DNA of 64,000 bases from Sphingobium quisquiliarum P25 (GCF_000445065.1 NZ_ATHO01000055.1:40202-104201), one strand, 5' to 3'; shown: positions 37,961 to 47,451, counted from the first letter of the stretch. The notes: generated by a model not told the origin, from the sequence alone. Made by a program: numbers and translations.

Positions 37961-38752
37961 CTATTGCGCGGTCCAGCCGCCATCGATGCTCATGTTCGCG
38001 CCGGTGATATTGGCCGCTGCGTCGCTGCACAGGAACAGCGCCATGGCGGCGACCTGCTCCACGGTGACGAACTGTTTCGTCGGCTGTCCGGCAAGCAGGA
38101 CGTCGTTCATCACCTGCTCGCGCGTCATGTTCCGCGCCTTCATCGTGTCGGGGATCTGGTTTTCCACCAGCGGGGTCCAGACATAGCCGGGCGAAATGCA
38201 ATTTGCGGTGACGCCGAAGGTCGCGAGTTCCAGCGCCAGCGTCTTGGTAAGGCCCGCCAGGCCATGCTTGGCCGTCACATAGGCGCTCTTGAACGGGGAC
38301 GCGGTCAGCGAATGGGCGCTGGCCGTCTGGATGATGCGGCCCCACTTTTTCGACTTCATATAGGGCACGGCCAGACGCGACGTGTGGAAAGCACTGGTCA
38401 GGTTGAGCGCGATGATCAGGTCCCATTTTTCGACCGGAAATTCTTCGATCGGAGAGACATATTGCATGCCCGCATTGTTGATCAGGATGTCGACCCCGCC
38501 AAAGGCATCGGCGGCTTCCTTCATCATCGCCTCGATCTCGGCGGGCTTGGTCAGGTCATGACCGCTGTAGAGCGCCCTGGCTCCGCTCGCCTGCTCCAGC
38601 GCCTGCCGCTCCTGCTCGATCGCCTGCGCGTCGCCAAAGCCGTTGATGACGATGTTCGCGCCCTCCGCCGCCAGCGCCTTCGCATAGGCAAGGCCGATGC
38701 CGGAGGTGGAGCCCGTGATCAATGCGGTCTTTCCGGCCAGAGACTTGGTCAT
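37961..38752 (-). CDS. bdhA: D-3-hydroxybutyrate dehydrogenase
   Basis: A 263-residue SDR oxidoreductase that interconverts 3-hydroxybutyrate and acetoacetate with NAD. It has the cofactor loop ALITGSTSGIGLAYA, the NNAG motif in DILINNAGMQYVSPIEEFP, and the catalytic Ser/Tyr/Lys in SAHSLTASPFKSAYVTAKHG. The ending ANMSIDGGWTAQ is typical. The ATG at 38752 overlaps the stop of the upstream patatin gene (ATGA), so the two are coupled. Together they suit mobilisation of polyhydroxybutyrate. Confidence 0.93.
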   Translation of the reverse strand: MTKSLAGKTALITGSTSGIGLAYAKALAAEGANIVINGFGDAQAIEQERQALEQASGARALYSGHDLTKPAEIEAMMKEAADAFGGVDILINNAGMQYVSPIEEFPVEKWDLIIALNLTSAFHTSRLAVPYMKSKKWGRIIQTASAHSLTASPFKSAYVTAKHGLAGLTKTLALELATFGVTANCISPGYVWTPLVENQIPDTMKARNMTREQVMNDVLLAGQPTKQFVTVEQVAAMALFLCSDAAANITGANMSIDGGWTAQ

Positions 38753-39927
38753 GCGTTCTTCTCCTTGAGGTGATCGGGCGCGTCGAGGTCGAAGGTGGCG
38801 CTTTTCCCGTTCAATATGTTGCGGGCGATCAGGTCGCCCTTGTGCATGACTTCCTGCACCGCGTCGCGCCCCTGCGACCAATGGTCGAGCATGGTCGAGC
38901 GGGAAAATTCGAAGTCGCGCGCGCCGCTTTCCCAGGCGCGGCTGCGGTAGATCAGGTGAACGATGTTGACCGATCCGCGATCCAGGCACTGGCGCAGCCT
39001 CAGCGCGTCGGGATCGTTCTGAAGCTCCGGGGGCAGCTTTTTCAGCAGCGCGGCGATGGCGCGGTGCTCGCGGCGCAGGCGCAGATATTGATCCGTCACC
39101 TGACGCGTGCGGCTGGAATATTGAATGTCCTTGGTGCGCGAGTAAACGTCCGTCATCTGCTGCGGCTTGGGGCCTTCGGCGGGGAAAAGGTCCACCTGGA
39201 ACACCAGCATGTCCTCGCTCTGATGATCCAGCACATGGGCGAGCGGCGTGTTCGACACGATGCCGCCGTCCCAATACCAGCGCCCGTCAATCTCGATCGG
39301 CGGCAGGCCCGGCGGCAGCGCGCCCGAAGCCATGATGTGGCGGGCGTCGATGCGCGTCTTGCCATCGGGACCGCGCGTGTCCCAATAGGCGAAATTGCCG
39401 CTTTCGACATCGACCGCCCCCACCGACAGGCGCACCGGCCCGTCGTTCAGCAGGTCCCAGTCGACGCAGGCGTCCAGCGTGTCCTTGAGCGGCGCGCTGT
39501 CATAGAAGCTGATGGCCCCCGGCGTTCCCTCCGGCATCAGCGGCGCTGGCCACAGGCGGGGGCGGAACATGCCGGGCACGCCGAATGTCGCCACCGCGCC
39601 CGCCGCCATCAGATGCGCGGCCTCGCGGATATGGTCGATTTCCGGCAGCACGATATTGGGCATCCCGCCCGACACGGTCAGCCAGAATTTCTTCAGCCTG
39701 CTGAGCCGCCGGTGCGGCAGGTTGCCCGCGATGATCGCCGCATTGACCGCGCCGATGGAAATGCCCGCGACCCAGCTTATGTCGATCCCCAGATTGTCCA
39801 GCCGCTCGTAGACACCGGCCTGGAAGGAACCGAGCGCTCCGCCGCCCTGCAACAACAAGGCGACCTCATTGGGAAGGGGCAGCGGCGTCGTGCCGCGGCG
39901 GCGGATTGGGGGATCGATATCAGCCAT
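38749..39927 (-). CDS. Patatin-like phospholipase with DUF3734
   Basis: A 392-residue protein. The patatin core has the oxyanion loop QGGGALGSFQAGVYE, the nucleophile GISIGAVNAA and the catalytic Asp in the DGG of YWDGGIVSNTP. The C-terminal part is the DUF3734 domain seen in polyhydroxyalkanoate-linked relatives. The ATG at 39927 (MADIDPPIRR) is preferred over the longer frame to 39999. The last four bases overlap bdhA. It could be a lipase or an intracellular PHB depolymerase. Confidence 0.9.
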   Translation of the reverse strand: MADIDPPIRRRGTTPLPLPNEVALLLQGGGALGSFQAGVYERLDNLGIDISWVAGISIGAVNAAIIAGNLPHRRLSRLKKFWLTVSGGMPNIVLPEIDHIREAAHLMAAGAVATFGVPGMFRPRLWPAPLMPEGTPGAISFYDSAPLKDTLDACVDWDLLNDGPVRLSVGAVDVESGNFAYWDTRGPDGKTRIDARHIMASGALPPGLPPIEIDGRWYWDGGIVSNTPLAHVLDHQSEDMLVFQVDLFPAEGPKPQQMTDVYSRTKDIQYSSRTRQVTDQYLRLRREHRAIAALLKKLPPELQNDPDALRLRQCLDRGSVNIVHLIYRSRAWESGARDFEFSRSTMLDHWSQGRDAVQEVMHKGDLIARNILNGKSATFDLDAPDHLKEKNA

Positions 39928-40067
39928 GTCGCAGTGCAATATAACTAATGTCAGCGGCATTCCAACGGGCGGCGTGTGATTATCCGTGCGCTTAGGCAAC
40001 CAAAGCCGTATCGCAACCGTTCCGAGGCTGGTCTACAGCCTGCACCAGGGCGGCGAGGGAGAATGTC

Positions 40068-40940
40068 ATGCGGTTGGACAATGAACAGGAAAGTTCCAAC
40101 TTCGAGGTGCAGAGCGGACGCGGGGGCGGATTGGGGGGCGGGCTTGGCGGCGGCCTTGGCATGCTGCTGCCCTTCATCGGCAGCCGCTTCGGCTGTGGCG
40201 GCATCGTCGTCGTCCTGATCATCCTGGCGGTGATGGGCGTCAATCCGCTCAGCCTCGTCGGTGGCGGAGGCGGGCCGGTGCAGCAGAATGCGGAGGTCAG
40301 CCGCGATCCGCAGAAGCTGACGGACATTCAACATTGGTCGCTGCGGGTGCTGGGGTCGACCGAGCGGGTCTGGGGCCAGATTTTCAGCGAGGCGGGTCAG
40401 CAATACCGGCCGACCGTCCTGTCCTTCTATTCCCAGAATGGCGCGTCGGGCTGCGGCGCGGCGCAAAGCGCGATGGGGCCCTTCTACTGCCCCAATGACC
40501 AAAAAATCTACCTCGACACCGACTTTTTCACTGAACTGCGCCAGCGTTTCGGTGCTCCGGGGGATTTCGCGCAGGCCTATGTCATCGCTCATGAGGTCGG
40601 CCATCATGTGCAGGATCTGGAAGGCACTTTGCGTCAGGTGAACCAGCGCCAGCGCGCGGTGAACGAAGCGGAAGGCAACGCCCTGCAAGTGCGGGTCGAA
40701 TTGCAGGCGGACTGCTATGCCGGGGTCTGGGCCAAGCGTACCGGCCTCATGGAGGCCGGCGATCTGGAAGAAGGCATGACCGCCGCGCAGGCGATTGGCG
40801 ACGACACGTTGCAAAAAGCCGCTGGCCGCCGCCCCGTGCCCGAAAGCTTCACTCACGGCAGCAGCGAGCAGCGGATGCAATGGCTCCGCAAGGGACTGGC
40901 CAGCGGCGACCCCGCCCAATGCGACACATTCAAGGGGTGA
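40068..40940 (+). CDS. ypfJ: YpfJ-type neutral zinc metallopeptidase
   Basis: A 290-residue protein with a Gly-rich N-terminal segment and one membrane helix (GGIVVVLIILAVMGVNPL). The metallopeptidase domain has the zinc motif in VIAHEVGHHVQDLEG (about 172-186) and the later RVELQADCYAGVWA. The ending GSSEQRMQWLRKGLASGD is characteristic of the KPN_02809/YpfJ family. The substrate is unknown. It is divergent from the patatin gene. Confidence 0.92.
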   Translation: MRLDNEQESSNFEVQSGRGGGLGGGLGGGLGMLLPFIGSRFGCGGIVVVLIILAVMGVNPLSLVGGGGGPVQQNAEVSRDPQKLTDIQHWSLRVLGSTERVWGQIFSEAGQQYRPTVLSFYSQNGASGCGAAQSAMGPFYCPNDQKIYLDTDFFTELRQRFGAPGDFAQAYVIAHEVGHHVQDLEGTLRQVNQRQRAVNEAEGNALQVRVELQADCYAGVWAKRTGLMEAGDLEEGMTAAQAIGDDTLQKAAGRRPVPESFTHGSSEQRMQWLRKGLASGDPAQCDTFKG

Positions 40941-41020
40941 GGGGATAAGTACGCCTATTAGCAGGGTGAAGAGGTGAAGGCTGAAAGGGTGAGGGACCGA
41001 TCAACCCGAACACCCACCCC

Positions 41021-41045
41021 GTTCGCCCTGAGCTTGTCGAAGGGT
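41021..41045. repeat. Dispersed repeat fragment (CGTTCG..CTGAGC..GTCGAAG type)
   Basis: GTTCGCCCTGAGCTTGTCGA followed by AGGGT. The reverse complement of 63501-63526 is a close copy (CCGTTCGGGCTGAGCCTGTC...). This unit is common between genes in sphingomonads. Confidence 0.65.
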
Positions 41046-41133
41046 CCTACTTCTTCTTCAAAAGGAAGAGTGGGATTCAATAACCAGCCTAACCATAAAT
41101 GATTGTTTTTAAATCATCTGACCGCCACGCAAA

Positions 41134-41325
41134 TCAATGATGATCAAGCTTCCTGAGCAAATCCATCATATCGTCGGGCAGGCTCTCCCGCCGGGCGCGG
41201 AAGGTGGAGCGAAGCGCATTGCCGATGCCTTCATGAGGCTGCGGAAGACCGATCGTCACGACAGCGCGCCGGGAGCCGTCAGGCCCTCCGTTCGATGCTC
41301 TCAACGATTTTCGCTGCATTTCCAT
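41134..41325 (-). CDS. NepR-like anti-sigma factor
   Basis: A 63-residue frame. The C-terminal half, IGNALRSTFRARRESLPDDM followed by MDLLRKLDHH, fits the two-helix NepR core (IGRALRSxY... IPxxMLDLLxKLD) that holds the general stress sigma factor EcfG until PhyR releases it. No ecfG or phyR is adjacent, so this would be an orphan paralogue. No Shine-Dalgarno sequence is evident before the ATG at 41325 or 41319, so the start is uncertain. It is divergent from glnE, and the two candidate 5' ends overlap. Confidence 0.6.
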   Translation of the reverse strand: MEMQRKSLRASNGGPDGSRRAVVTIGLPQPHEGIGNALRSTFRARRESLPDDMMDLLRKLDHH

Positions 41326-41411
41326 GTATGTTCAACGGCCAAGATGACGAAAAGTTTCTGGCGTTCACGTTCCACCGGCGCGATAGCGGTCCCGTTATGG
41401 GAGAGGCGCAG

Positions 41412-44096
41412 GTGACGGACTGGACGGCGGTAGCGGAGCGGATGCAGGCGCATTCGCCTTTTCTTTCCAGGCAGATGGACCGTTTCACGGCGGTGACGGA
41501 CCTGCTGGCGGCGGGCGATCACGACGCGGCGCTCCAGGCCGCGCGGGACATTGCCGATCCGGCCGATGGCGTCGCCCGGTCGCTGCGGCGGCGCAAGGGC
41601 GCGCTGGCGCTGGTTACGGCCGCTGCGGACCTTTCGGGGGCATGGCCGCTGGACCGCGTGACCCGCACCTTGTCCGACTTCGCCGACCAGGCGCTGGAGG
41701 AGGCTCTGGCAACCGCCTTTGCCGAACGCTACCCCGATGCGCGGCCGGAGGGCTTTGTCGTGCTGGCGCTCGGCAAGCATGGCAGCCGCGAACTCAACTA
41801 TTCCTCTGATATCGATCCCATATTGCTCTACGATCCCGCCCGTCTGCCCCATGGCGAGCGGGAAGATGTGGCGGACGCGGCGGTCAGGATCGGGCGGCGG
41901 GTCAGCGAGCTGTTGAACGCCCGTGACGGCGACGGCTATGTGTTCCGCATCGACCTGCGCCTGCGTCCCTCGCCTGAAGCCACCCCCATCGCCCTGCCGG
42001 TGGAAGCGGCCATCGGCTATTATGAATCGACCGCCGTGGGCTGGGAACAGGCGGCCTTCATCCGCGCCCGGCCAGCGGCTGGCGATTTCGCATTAGGCGA
42101 CTATTTCATTCAGCAGATTCGCCCCTTCGTCTGGCGCCGCAGCCTCGATTTCGGCGCGATCGACGCCATCGTCGACATCTCCCGCCGCATCCGCGATCAT
42201 TATGCGCAAGGCCAGGCATTCGGCCCCGGCTATGACCTCAAGCGCGGGCGGGGCGGCATCAGGGAAGTCGAGTTTTTCGCGCAGGTCCATCAGCTCATCC
42301 ACGGCGGCCGCGATCCGGCATTGCGATCGGGCAATACGCGCGAGGCGCTGCGCGCTCTCGCCACAGTGGGCGTGCTGGAGCAGGAAGACGCGCAGCGGCT
42401 GGACGAAGCCTATGTGCTGTTCCGCACGATCGAGCACCGGTTGCAGATGGTCGAGGATCGCCAGACGCACGAACTGCCCAAGACAGCCGAGGCAATGGAC
42501 AATGTCGCGCGGCTGCATGGGCTGGCGGACGGCGGCGCGCTGCTGGACCTGCTGCGCCCGAAGGTCGAATGGGTCGGCCGCAACTATGACAAGCTGACGC
42601 CCGCAGCGAAAGACGAAGCGCTGTCGCATGATGAGGAGCGCTTGGCGGCGCAACTGACCGACATGGGCTTTGCCGATGCGCAGACGCCGGTGGCGCGCAT
42701 CACACGATGGCGCGGCGGCACGATTCGGGCGTTGCGCAGCGCGCCGTCCCGCGAAGCGCTGGAAGAACTGCTGCCGGGCCTCATGCGCGCGCTCGCCAAG
42801 GCGCCTGATCCGGCGCGAGCGCTCAACCGGCTGGACGACCTGATCGGCCGGTTGCCGAGCGCCATCAACTTCTTCAAGCTGCTTGCCGCCCGGCCGGGCC
42901 TGGTGGAGCTGCTGGCGGAACTTCTGAGCCATGCGCCGACGCTGGCCGATGCACTTGGGCGCAGGGCGGAATTGCTGGACGGCTTGATCGACACATCCGC
43001 CTTCGATCCGCCGCCGCCGGTGGAGGTGCTTGCCGAACAGTTTGCCCAGCTGGAGCCGGGCGAGGATTATCAGGCGCTGCTCGACCGCGTGCGCCAACGG
43101 GTGAATGATCGCCGCTTCGCGCTGGGCGCGCAGATTATTCGCGGCGGCGATCCGCTGGAGGCGGGCCGTGGCTATTCCCGCGTGGCGGAGGGCGCAATCG
43201 AAGCGCTGGCGCGTGCGACCGTCGCGGAGTTCGAAAGCGCGCATGGCAAGGTGCCGGGTGGGGAGATGCTGATCCTCGCGCTGGGCAGGCTGGGCGGGGG
43301 CGTGCTGACCCACGCGTCCGACCTTGACCTCGTCTATCTCTTCACGGGCGATTTTCTGACGGAATCAGATGGTGCCCGGCCGCTGGGCGCGACGCAATAT
43401 TTCAATCGCCTTGGCCAGCGCATAACCAATGCCCTGTCGGTGCAGACCGCAGCGGGTCCGCTGTACGAGGTGGACACGAGGCTGCGGCCTTCGGGCGCAC
43501 AGGGGCTGCTGGCAGTAAGTCTGGACAGCTTCGCGCGCTATCAGCGGGAGGAGGCCTGGACCTGGGAGCATCTGGCGCTCACTCGCGCGCGGCCCGTGTT
43601 CGGTTCCCAGCAGGGCAGGGCGGCGCTGAACGCCATCCTTTCCGAAACACTGGAGCGGCCGCGCGATTTTGACGAGCTTGCGCGCAATGCCGTCAAGATG
43701 CGCGGCGACATCGCCAAGCACAAGCCGCCGTCGAGCGATTTGGACGTCAAACTTGTCCCCGGTGGACTCGTCGACCTGGAGTTCCTGATCCATGTCACGC
43801 AATTTCAGCATAATATGGCGTTCGACCCGGATCTGCGGGCGGCGCTGGCGCAATTGGCCGCTGCCGGGCATCTGCCCGCTGAACTGGTTGCGGCGCATGA
43901 CCTGATCACGCGCTTCCTGATCGTGTCGCGCCTTGTTTCGCCGGGATCGACCGAGCCGCCTGAGGCCACGCGGCCGGTGGTCGCGCGCGCATGCGGCGTT
44001 GAAAACTGGGAGGCGCTGCTTGAAAGCTACGATCAGGCCCGGCAAAGGGTGCGCGATGCCTGGGCGGCGCTGGCTGCGCGCTTTGAGGAGAAGTGA
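41412..44096 (+). CDS. glnE: Bifunctional glutamine synthetase adenylyltransferase/deadenylase
   Basis: Controls GlnA by adenylylation and its reversal, 894 residues. It has two nucleotidyltransferase domains: VLALGKHGSRELNYSSDID (about 118-136, deadenylase) and LALGRLGGGVLTHASDLDL (about 620-638, adenylylase), separated by a helical linker. The GTG at 41412 (MTDWTAVAERMQAHSPF) has GAGAGG five bases upstream and fits the usual N terminus. The open frame extends to an ATG at 41295 that would add 39 unrelated residues. Confidence 0.95.
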   Translation: MTDWTAVAERMQAHSPFLSRQMDRFTAVTDLLAAGDHDAALQAARDIADPADGVARSLRRRKGALALVTAAADLSGAWPLDRVTRTLSDFADQALEEALATAFAERYPDARPEGFVVLALGKHGSRELNYSSDIDPILLYDPARLPHGEREDVADAAVRIGRRVSELLNARDGDGYVFRIDLRLRPSPEATPIALPVEAAIGYYESTAVGWEQAAFIRARPAAGDFALGDYFIQQIRPFVWRRSLDFGAIDAIVDISRRIRDHYAQGQAFGPGYDLKRGRGGIREVEFFAQVHQLIHGGRDPALRSGNTREALRALATVGVLEQEDAQRLDEAYVLFRTIEHRLQMVEDRQTHELPKTAEAMDNVARLHGLADGGALLDLLRPKVEWVGRNYDKLTPAAKDEALSHDEERLAAQLTDMGFADAQTPVARITRWRGGTIRALRSAPSREALEELLPGLMRALAKAPDPARALNRLDDLIGRLPSAINFFKLLAARPGLVELLAELLSHAPTLADALGRRAELLDGLIDTSAFDPPPPVEVLAEQFAQLEPGEDYQALLDRVRQRVNDRRFALGAQIIRGGDPLEAGRGYSRVAEGAIEALARATVAEFESAHGKVPGGEMLILALGRLGGGVLTHASDLDLVYLFTGDFLTESDGARPLGATQYFNRLGQRITNALSVQTAAGPLYEVDTRLRPSGAQGLLAVSLDSFARYQREEAWTWEHLALTRARPVFGSQQGRAALNAILSETLERPRDFDELARNAVKMRGDIAKHKPPSSDLDVKLVPGGLVDLEFLIHVTQFQHNMAFDPDLRAALAQLAAAGHLPAELVAAHDLITRFLIVSRLVSPGSTEPPEATRPVVARACGVENWEALLESYDQARQRVRDAWAALAARFEEK

Positions 44097-44098
44097 CG

Positions 44099-44560
44099 AT
44101 GCTGGAAGTTGGTGACGTCTTGCCCGATGTGGCACTCAAGGATGCGGATGGCGTTGATTTCAACCTGTCACGCTACCGTGGCGCGCCGCTGGCGGTTTAT
44201 TTCTATCCGAAGGCGGATACGCCGGGCTGCACCAACCAGGCGAAGGACTTCACCAGTCTGCAACAGGATTTCGCGGCGATCGGCGTACCCGTCGTCGGTA
44301 TTTCGAAGGACAAGCCCGCCAAGCTCAAGAAGTTCGCCGATAAATATGGCCTTGCCGTCACGCTGGCGTCGGATGAGCCAGGCACGGCATGTGAGGCTTT
44401 CGGCACCTGGGTGGAAAAGTCACTCTACGGCCGCAAATATATGGGCATCGAGCGGGCAACCTTCCTGTTCGACGCTGGCGGCAAGGCCGTCCGCGTCTGG
44501 CCGAAAGTGAAGGTGAAGGGCCATGCCGCCGAGGTGCTGGAGGCTGCGAAGGCGCTTTGA
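44099..44560 (+). CDS. bcp: Thiol peroxidase Bcp (peroxiredoxin Q)
   Basis: A 153-residue AhpC/TSA-type peroxiredoxin. The peroxidatic Cys44 sits in YPKADTPGCTNQAKDF. No cysteine occurs five residues on, unlike E. coli Bcp, so the resolving thiol must be elsewhere (Cys near 97) or external. The ATG at 44099 follows GAGGAG by eight bases, just behind the glnE stop. The stop overlaps the TTG start of the DUF455 gene. Confidence 0.93.
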   Translation: MLEVGDVLPDVALKDADGVDFNLSRYRGAPLAVYFYPKADTPGCTNQAKDFTSLQQDFAAIGVPVVGISKDKPAKLKKFADKYGLAVTLASDEPGTACEAFGTWVEKSLYGRKYMGIERATFLFDAGGKAVRVWPKVKVKGHAAEVLEAAKAL

Positions 44561-45366
44561 GCCTGCCTCTGCCGAATGAGAGCGTAGGCGCCGCCTGCGC
44601 TCATGTGCTGAACTGCGCTGATCCTTATAAGAAGGTGATGGCGGCGCGGCAGACCGCTCGCGCATGGGCGAAGGGGCGGCTTGATCACCGCTTCGACGTG
44701 GCGATGCCCGATCGGCCTGCACGCCCCGGCAAGCCGGAGCTCCTGCCACCCAACCAGATGCCAAGGCGCGGCAAGATGGGGTCGGACCGGGCACGCGCTG
44801 CCATGCTACACGCGCTCGCACATATTGAATTCGTCGCAATCGATCTGGCGTTCGACCTGATCGGCCGATTCGGAGGAGATTTCCCCCGCGCCTTTACCGA
44901 AGACTGGATGCGGGTGGGGGCGGAGGAGGCGATGCACTTCGCACTGCTCGACCGCCGCTTGCGGCAACTGGGCAGCTTTTACGGAGCGCTGCCCGCGCAT
45001 GACGGTTTGTGGCAGGCCGCGACTGAAACCGCGCATGATGCAATGGCGCGCTTGGCCGTGGTGCCGATGGTGCTTGAGGCGCGGGCGTTGGACATCACTC
45101 CCGCCACCGTGGAGCGGTTTACCCAGGCGGGGGACGAACTGTCAGCGCGAATGTTGAGGCGCATTATGGCCGATGAGATTCGGCATGTCGCGGCGGGGAC
45201 AGCATGGTTCAACCATGCGGCGAACCGAGTGGGGCTGGACCCCGCAAATTCTTACCAAATCCTTGTAAAGCGCCATTTCCGGGGTGCGTTGAAACCTCCG
45301 TTCAACGACTCGGCGCGTCGGCAAGCCGGTTTAACGCTGGAATATTACGCCGCGCTTGCACAATGA
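44557..45366 (+). CDS. DUF455 ferritin-like protein
   Basis: A 269-residue protein of the DUF455 family. It carries helical Glu/His motifs HIEFVAIDLAFDL, EEAMHFALLDRRL and MADEIRHVAAGT, expected to bind a di-iron centre like ferritin-like proteins. It starts with TTG at 44557, overlapping the bcp stop (TTGA). Function is unknown; a hydroxylase or repair role has been suggested only by fold. It follows bcp in an apparent operon. Confidence 0.88.
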   Translation: MSLPLPNESVGAACAHVLNCADPYKKVMAARQTARAWAKGRLDHRFDVAMPDRPARPGKPELLPPNQMPRRGKMGSDRARAAMLHALAHIEFVAIDLAFDLIGRFGGDFPRAFTEDWMRVGAEEAMHFALLDRRLRQLGSFYGALPAHDGLWQAATETAHDAMARLAVVPMVLEARALDITPATVERFTQAGDELSARMLRRIMADEIRHVAAGTAWFNHAANRVGLDPANSYQILVKRHFRGALKPPFNDSARRQAGLTLEYYAALAQ

Positions 45367-45470
45367 GCCGTGATTTGCACTTCTGCCGCTGCGGGTGGCG
45401 GCTTGTGCCGCAATTTGGTCAAACGGGAGCGCCGAGAGGCTATAGCCTTCGGTGAATAGTCGGGGTCGCA

Positions 45471-46190
45471 ATGTTGATTACTCATTTCAATGCACGCCGG
45501 GCGCGATGGTTCCGGTCGGCTTTAAAATTGGCGGGCGCCGCAGGTTTGGCAGGTGTCCTTTCGGCGGCGGCGCCAGCCGCGGCCAAGAGCATCGAGGATG
45601 ATCCGTACGGAGATGCCTCCGAAATCAACACCAGCCCCCTTGGGCCGTCCGATGTTGGTTTTTCGAATCTTTTCTCCAGCTTGCAGCGGCTCGATGGCGA
45701 AGCCAAGCAGGCCAACTACATCCCCTCTGGCCGTCCTGTCGAAAAGCTGTCGCTGACGTCCAACTTCGGCGTTCGCTCCGACCCGTTCAATGGCGGCGCG
45801 CGGATGCATAAGGGCGTCGATATTCCCGGTCCGGTTGGCACTCCGATCTATGCGACCGCTGATGGCATCGTCAGCCGCGCCGGGTGGGCCAGCGGCTACG
45901 GCAACCTCGTCCAGATTTCGCATGGCGGTGGCATGGAAACCCGCTACGGCCATATGTCGAAGCTGATCGTTTCCGCTAACAGCTATGTACGCCGTGGCCA
46001 GCTCATCGGCCTTATGGGATCGACCGGCCGTTCGACCGGCAGTCACCTGCATTACGAAGTGCGCGTCGACGGCCAGGCTGTGAACCCGCTGCCCTTCGTG
46101 GCTGGTCCCGACTATCTGGTGGCGATGAACACCAAGCCGCCGATCGCCATGGGCGGCCCCACCAAGGCGCAGGAAAAAGCCGCCGACTGA
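45471..46190 (+). CDS. M23-family murein endopeptidase-like protein
   Basis: A 239-residue protein with an N-terminal helix (LKLAGAAGLAGVLSAAAPAAA) that may be a signal peptide or anchor. The LytM domain has GGARMHKGVDIPGPVGTPIY (first His/Asp) and HLHYEVRVDGQAVNP (His-x-His). It probably cleaves peptidoglycan cross-links or regulates amidases. The start ATG at 45471 gives the signal sequence. A strong terminator follows. Confidence 0.92.
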   Translation: MLITHFNARRARWFRSALKLAGAAGLAGVLSAAAPAAAKSIEDDPYGDASEINTSPLGPSDVGFSNLFSSLQRLDGEAKQANYIPSGRPVEKLSLTSNFGVRSDPFNGGARMHKGVDIPGPVGTPIYATADGIVSRAGWASGYGNLVQISHGGGMETRYGHMSKLIVSANSYVRRGQLIGLMGSTGRSTGSHLHYEVRVDGQAVNPLPFVAGPDYLVAMNTKPPIAMGGPTKAQEKAAD

Positions 46191-46215
46191 ACGAGCTTCT
46201 TCTTCGACCCTTTTC

Positions 46216-46253
46216 AAGGCCCGGCACGCCATGGCTTGCCGGGCCTTTTGCTT
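46216..46253 (+). terminator. Terminator after the M23 gene
   Basis: AAGGCCCGGCA (46216-46226) pairs with TGCCGGGCCTT (46237-46247), followed by TTGCTT. It lies 26 bases after the stop at 46190. Confidence 0.9.
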
Positions 46254-46270
46254 GATCCTATCTAAGCGCC

Positions 46271-46597
46271 ATGGCCGATATTGACCTCACTCCTTCCGCT
46301 GCCGCCCGCGTAGCGGCCATTGCCGCCAAGCAGGGCAAGCCCGCGATCCTGCGCCTCGCTGTGGAGGGCGGCGGCTGTTCGGGCTTTCAATACCGGTTCG
46401 GATTGGCCGATGCGATCGAGGCGGAGGATGTCAGTGTCGAGCGGGATGGGGTGACGCTTGTGGTCGACGATGTCAGCCTTGACCTGGTGCGTGGTTCGGC
46501 CGTGGACTTCGTGTCGGATCTGGGCGGCGCTGCGTTTAAGGTGACCAATCCCAATGCGACCGCCGGCTGTGGCTGCGGATCAAGCTTTTCGATCTGA
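46271..46597 (+). CDS. erpA: Iron-sulfur cluster insertion protein (ErpA/IscA type)
   Basis: A 108-residue A-type carrier that delivers Fe-S clusters. The three ligands are Cys36 in VEGGGCSGFQY and Cys100 and Cys102 in AGCGCGSSF. The order and C-terminal GCGCGSSFSI are standard. The start ATG at 46271 is close behind the M23 terminator. It is upstream of xth with an 80-base gap. Confidence 0.94.
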   Translation: MADIDLTPSAAARVAAIAAKQGKPAILRLAVEGGGCSGFQYRFGLADAIEAEDVSVERDGVTLVVDDVSLDLVRGSAVDFVSDLGGAAFKVTNPNATAGCGCGSSFSI

Positions 46598-46677
46598 ATT
46601 TTCTTGCATTATGCCCTAGGAGCACGTTCGGTTGCACAGGCTGGACTGGCGCAGTTGCAATGTAAGAAAGGCTCCGA

Positions 46678-47451
46678 ATGCGCATCGCCACCTACAATAT
46701 CAACGGCATCAAGGCGCGCCTGCCGCGCTTGCTGGAGTGGCTGAACGAAACCCAGCCCGATATCGCGTGCCTGCAAGAGATCAAGACGTCCGACGAGACC
46801 TTTCCGCTCAAGGATATCGAGGATGTGGGCTATGGCGCGATCTGGCACGGGCAGAAGGGGTTTAACGGCGTGGCCATATTGGCCCGTGGTGAGACGCCGG
46901 TGGAAGTCCGGCGCGGCCTCGAAGGTGAGCCTGAGGATGAGCATAGCCGCTATATTGAAGCGGATGTGAAGGGGGTGCGCGTTAGCAGCATCTACCTGCC
47001 CAACGGCAACCCGCTGCCGGGCCCGAAATTCGATTATAAGCTGCGATGGATGAAGCGGCTGCGTGAACGAGCCCGGCAGATCTGGGCGGAAGAGGTGCCC
47101 GCCATTCTCGCTGGCGACTATAATGTCATCCCCCGTGACAAGGACGTCTATTCAGTCAAGGCCATGGCGGGTGATGCATTGATGCAGCCGGAAAGCCGCG
47201 CAGCTTACCGCCGTCTGCTGGGCGATGGCTGGACCGACGCGATCGCCAGCAAGCATCCGGCAGGCGGCGTGTGGACCTACTGGGATTATCAGATGAATGC
47301 CTGGCCGCGTGATGCGGGCTTTCGTATCGACCATCTGCTGCTGAGTCCCGCCGCGGCCGACCGCTTGATCGATGCGCAGGTCGACAAGGATTTTCGCGGG
47401 CGGGAAAAAGCCAGCGATCATGCCCCTGCCTGGGTAGAACTGGCCGAATAA
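46678..47451 (+). CDS. xth: Exodeoxyribonuclease III
   Basis: A base-excision AP endonuclease/3' exonuclease of 257 residues. Metal and catalytic motifs are MRIATYNINGIKARL, CLQEIKTSDE, ILAGDYNVIP and the closing KASDHAPAWVEL. The start ATG at 46678 gives the canonical N terminus. Gene length matches ExoA/Xth. Confidence 0.96.
   Translation: MRIATYNINGIKARLPRLLEWLNETQPDIACLQEIKTSDETFPLKDIEDVGYGAIWHGQKGFNGVAILARGETPVEVRRGLEGEPEDEHSRYIEADVKGVRVSSIYLPNGNPLPGPKFDYKLRWMKRLRERARQIWAEEVPAILAGDYNVIPRDKDVYSVKAMAGDALMQPESRAAYRRLLGDGWTDAIASKHPAGGVWTYWDYQMNAWPRDAGFRIDHLLLSPAAADRLIDAQVDKDFRGREKASDHAPAWVELAE

Noticed and set aside
38753..39274. Minus-strand frame extending bdhA upstream
   Set aside because: It runs through the patatin gene in another frame. 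The bdhA ATG at 38752 overlaps the patatin stop in the usual ATGA manner.
42093..43313. Minus-strand frame of about 406 codons opposite glnE
   Set aside because: Antisense of GlnE with no domain pattern.
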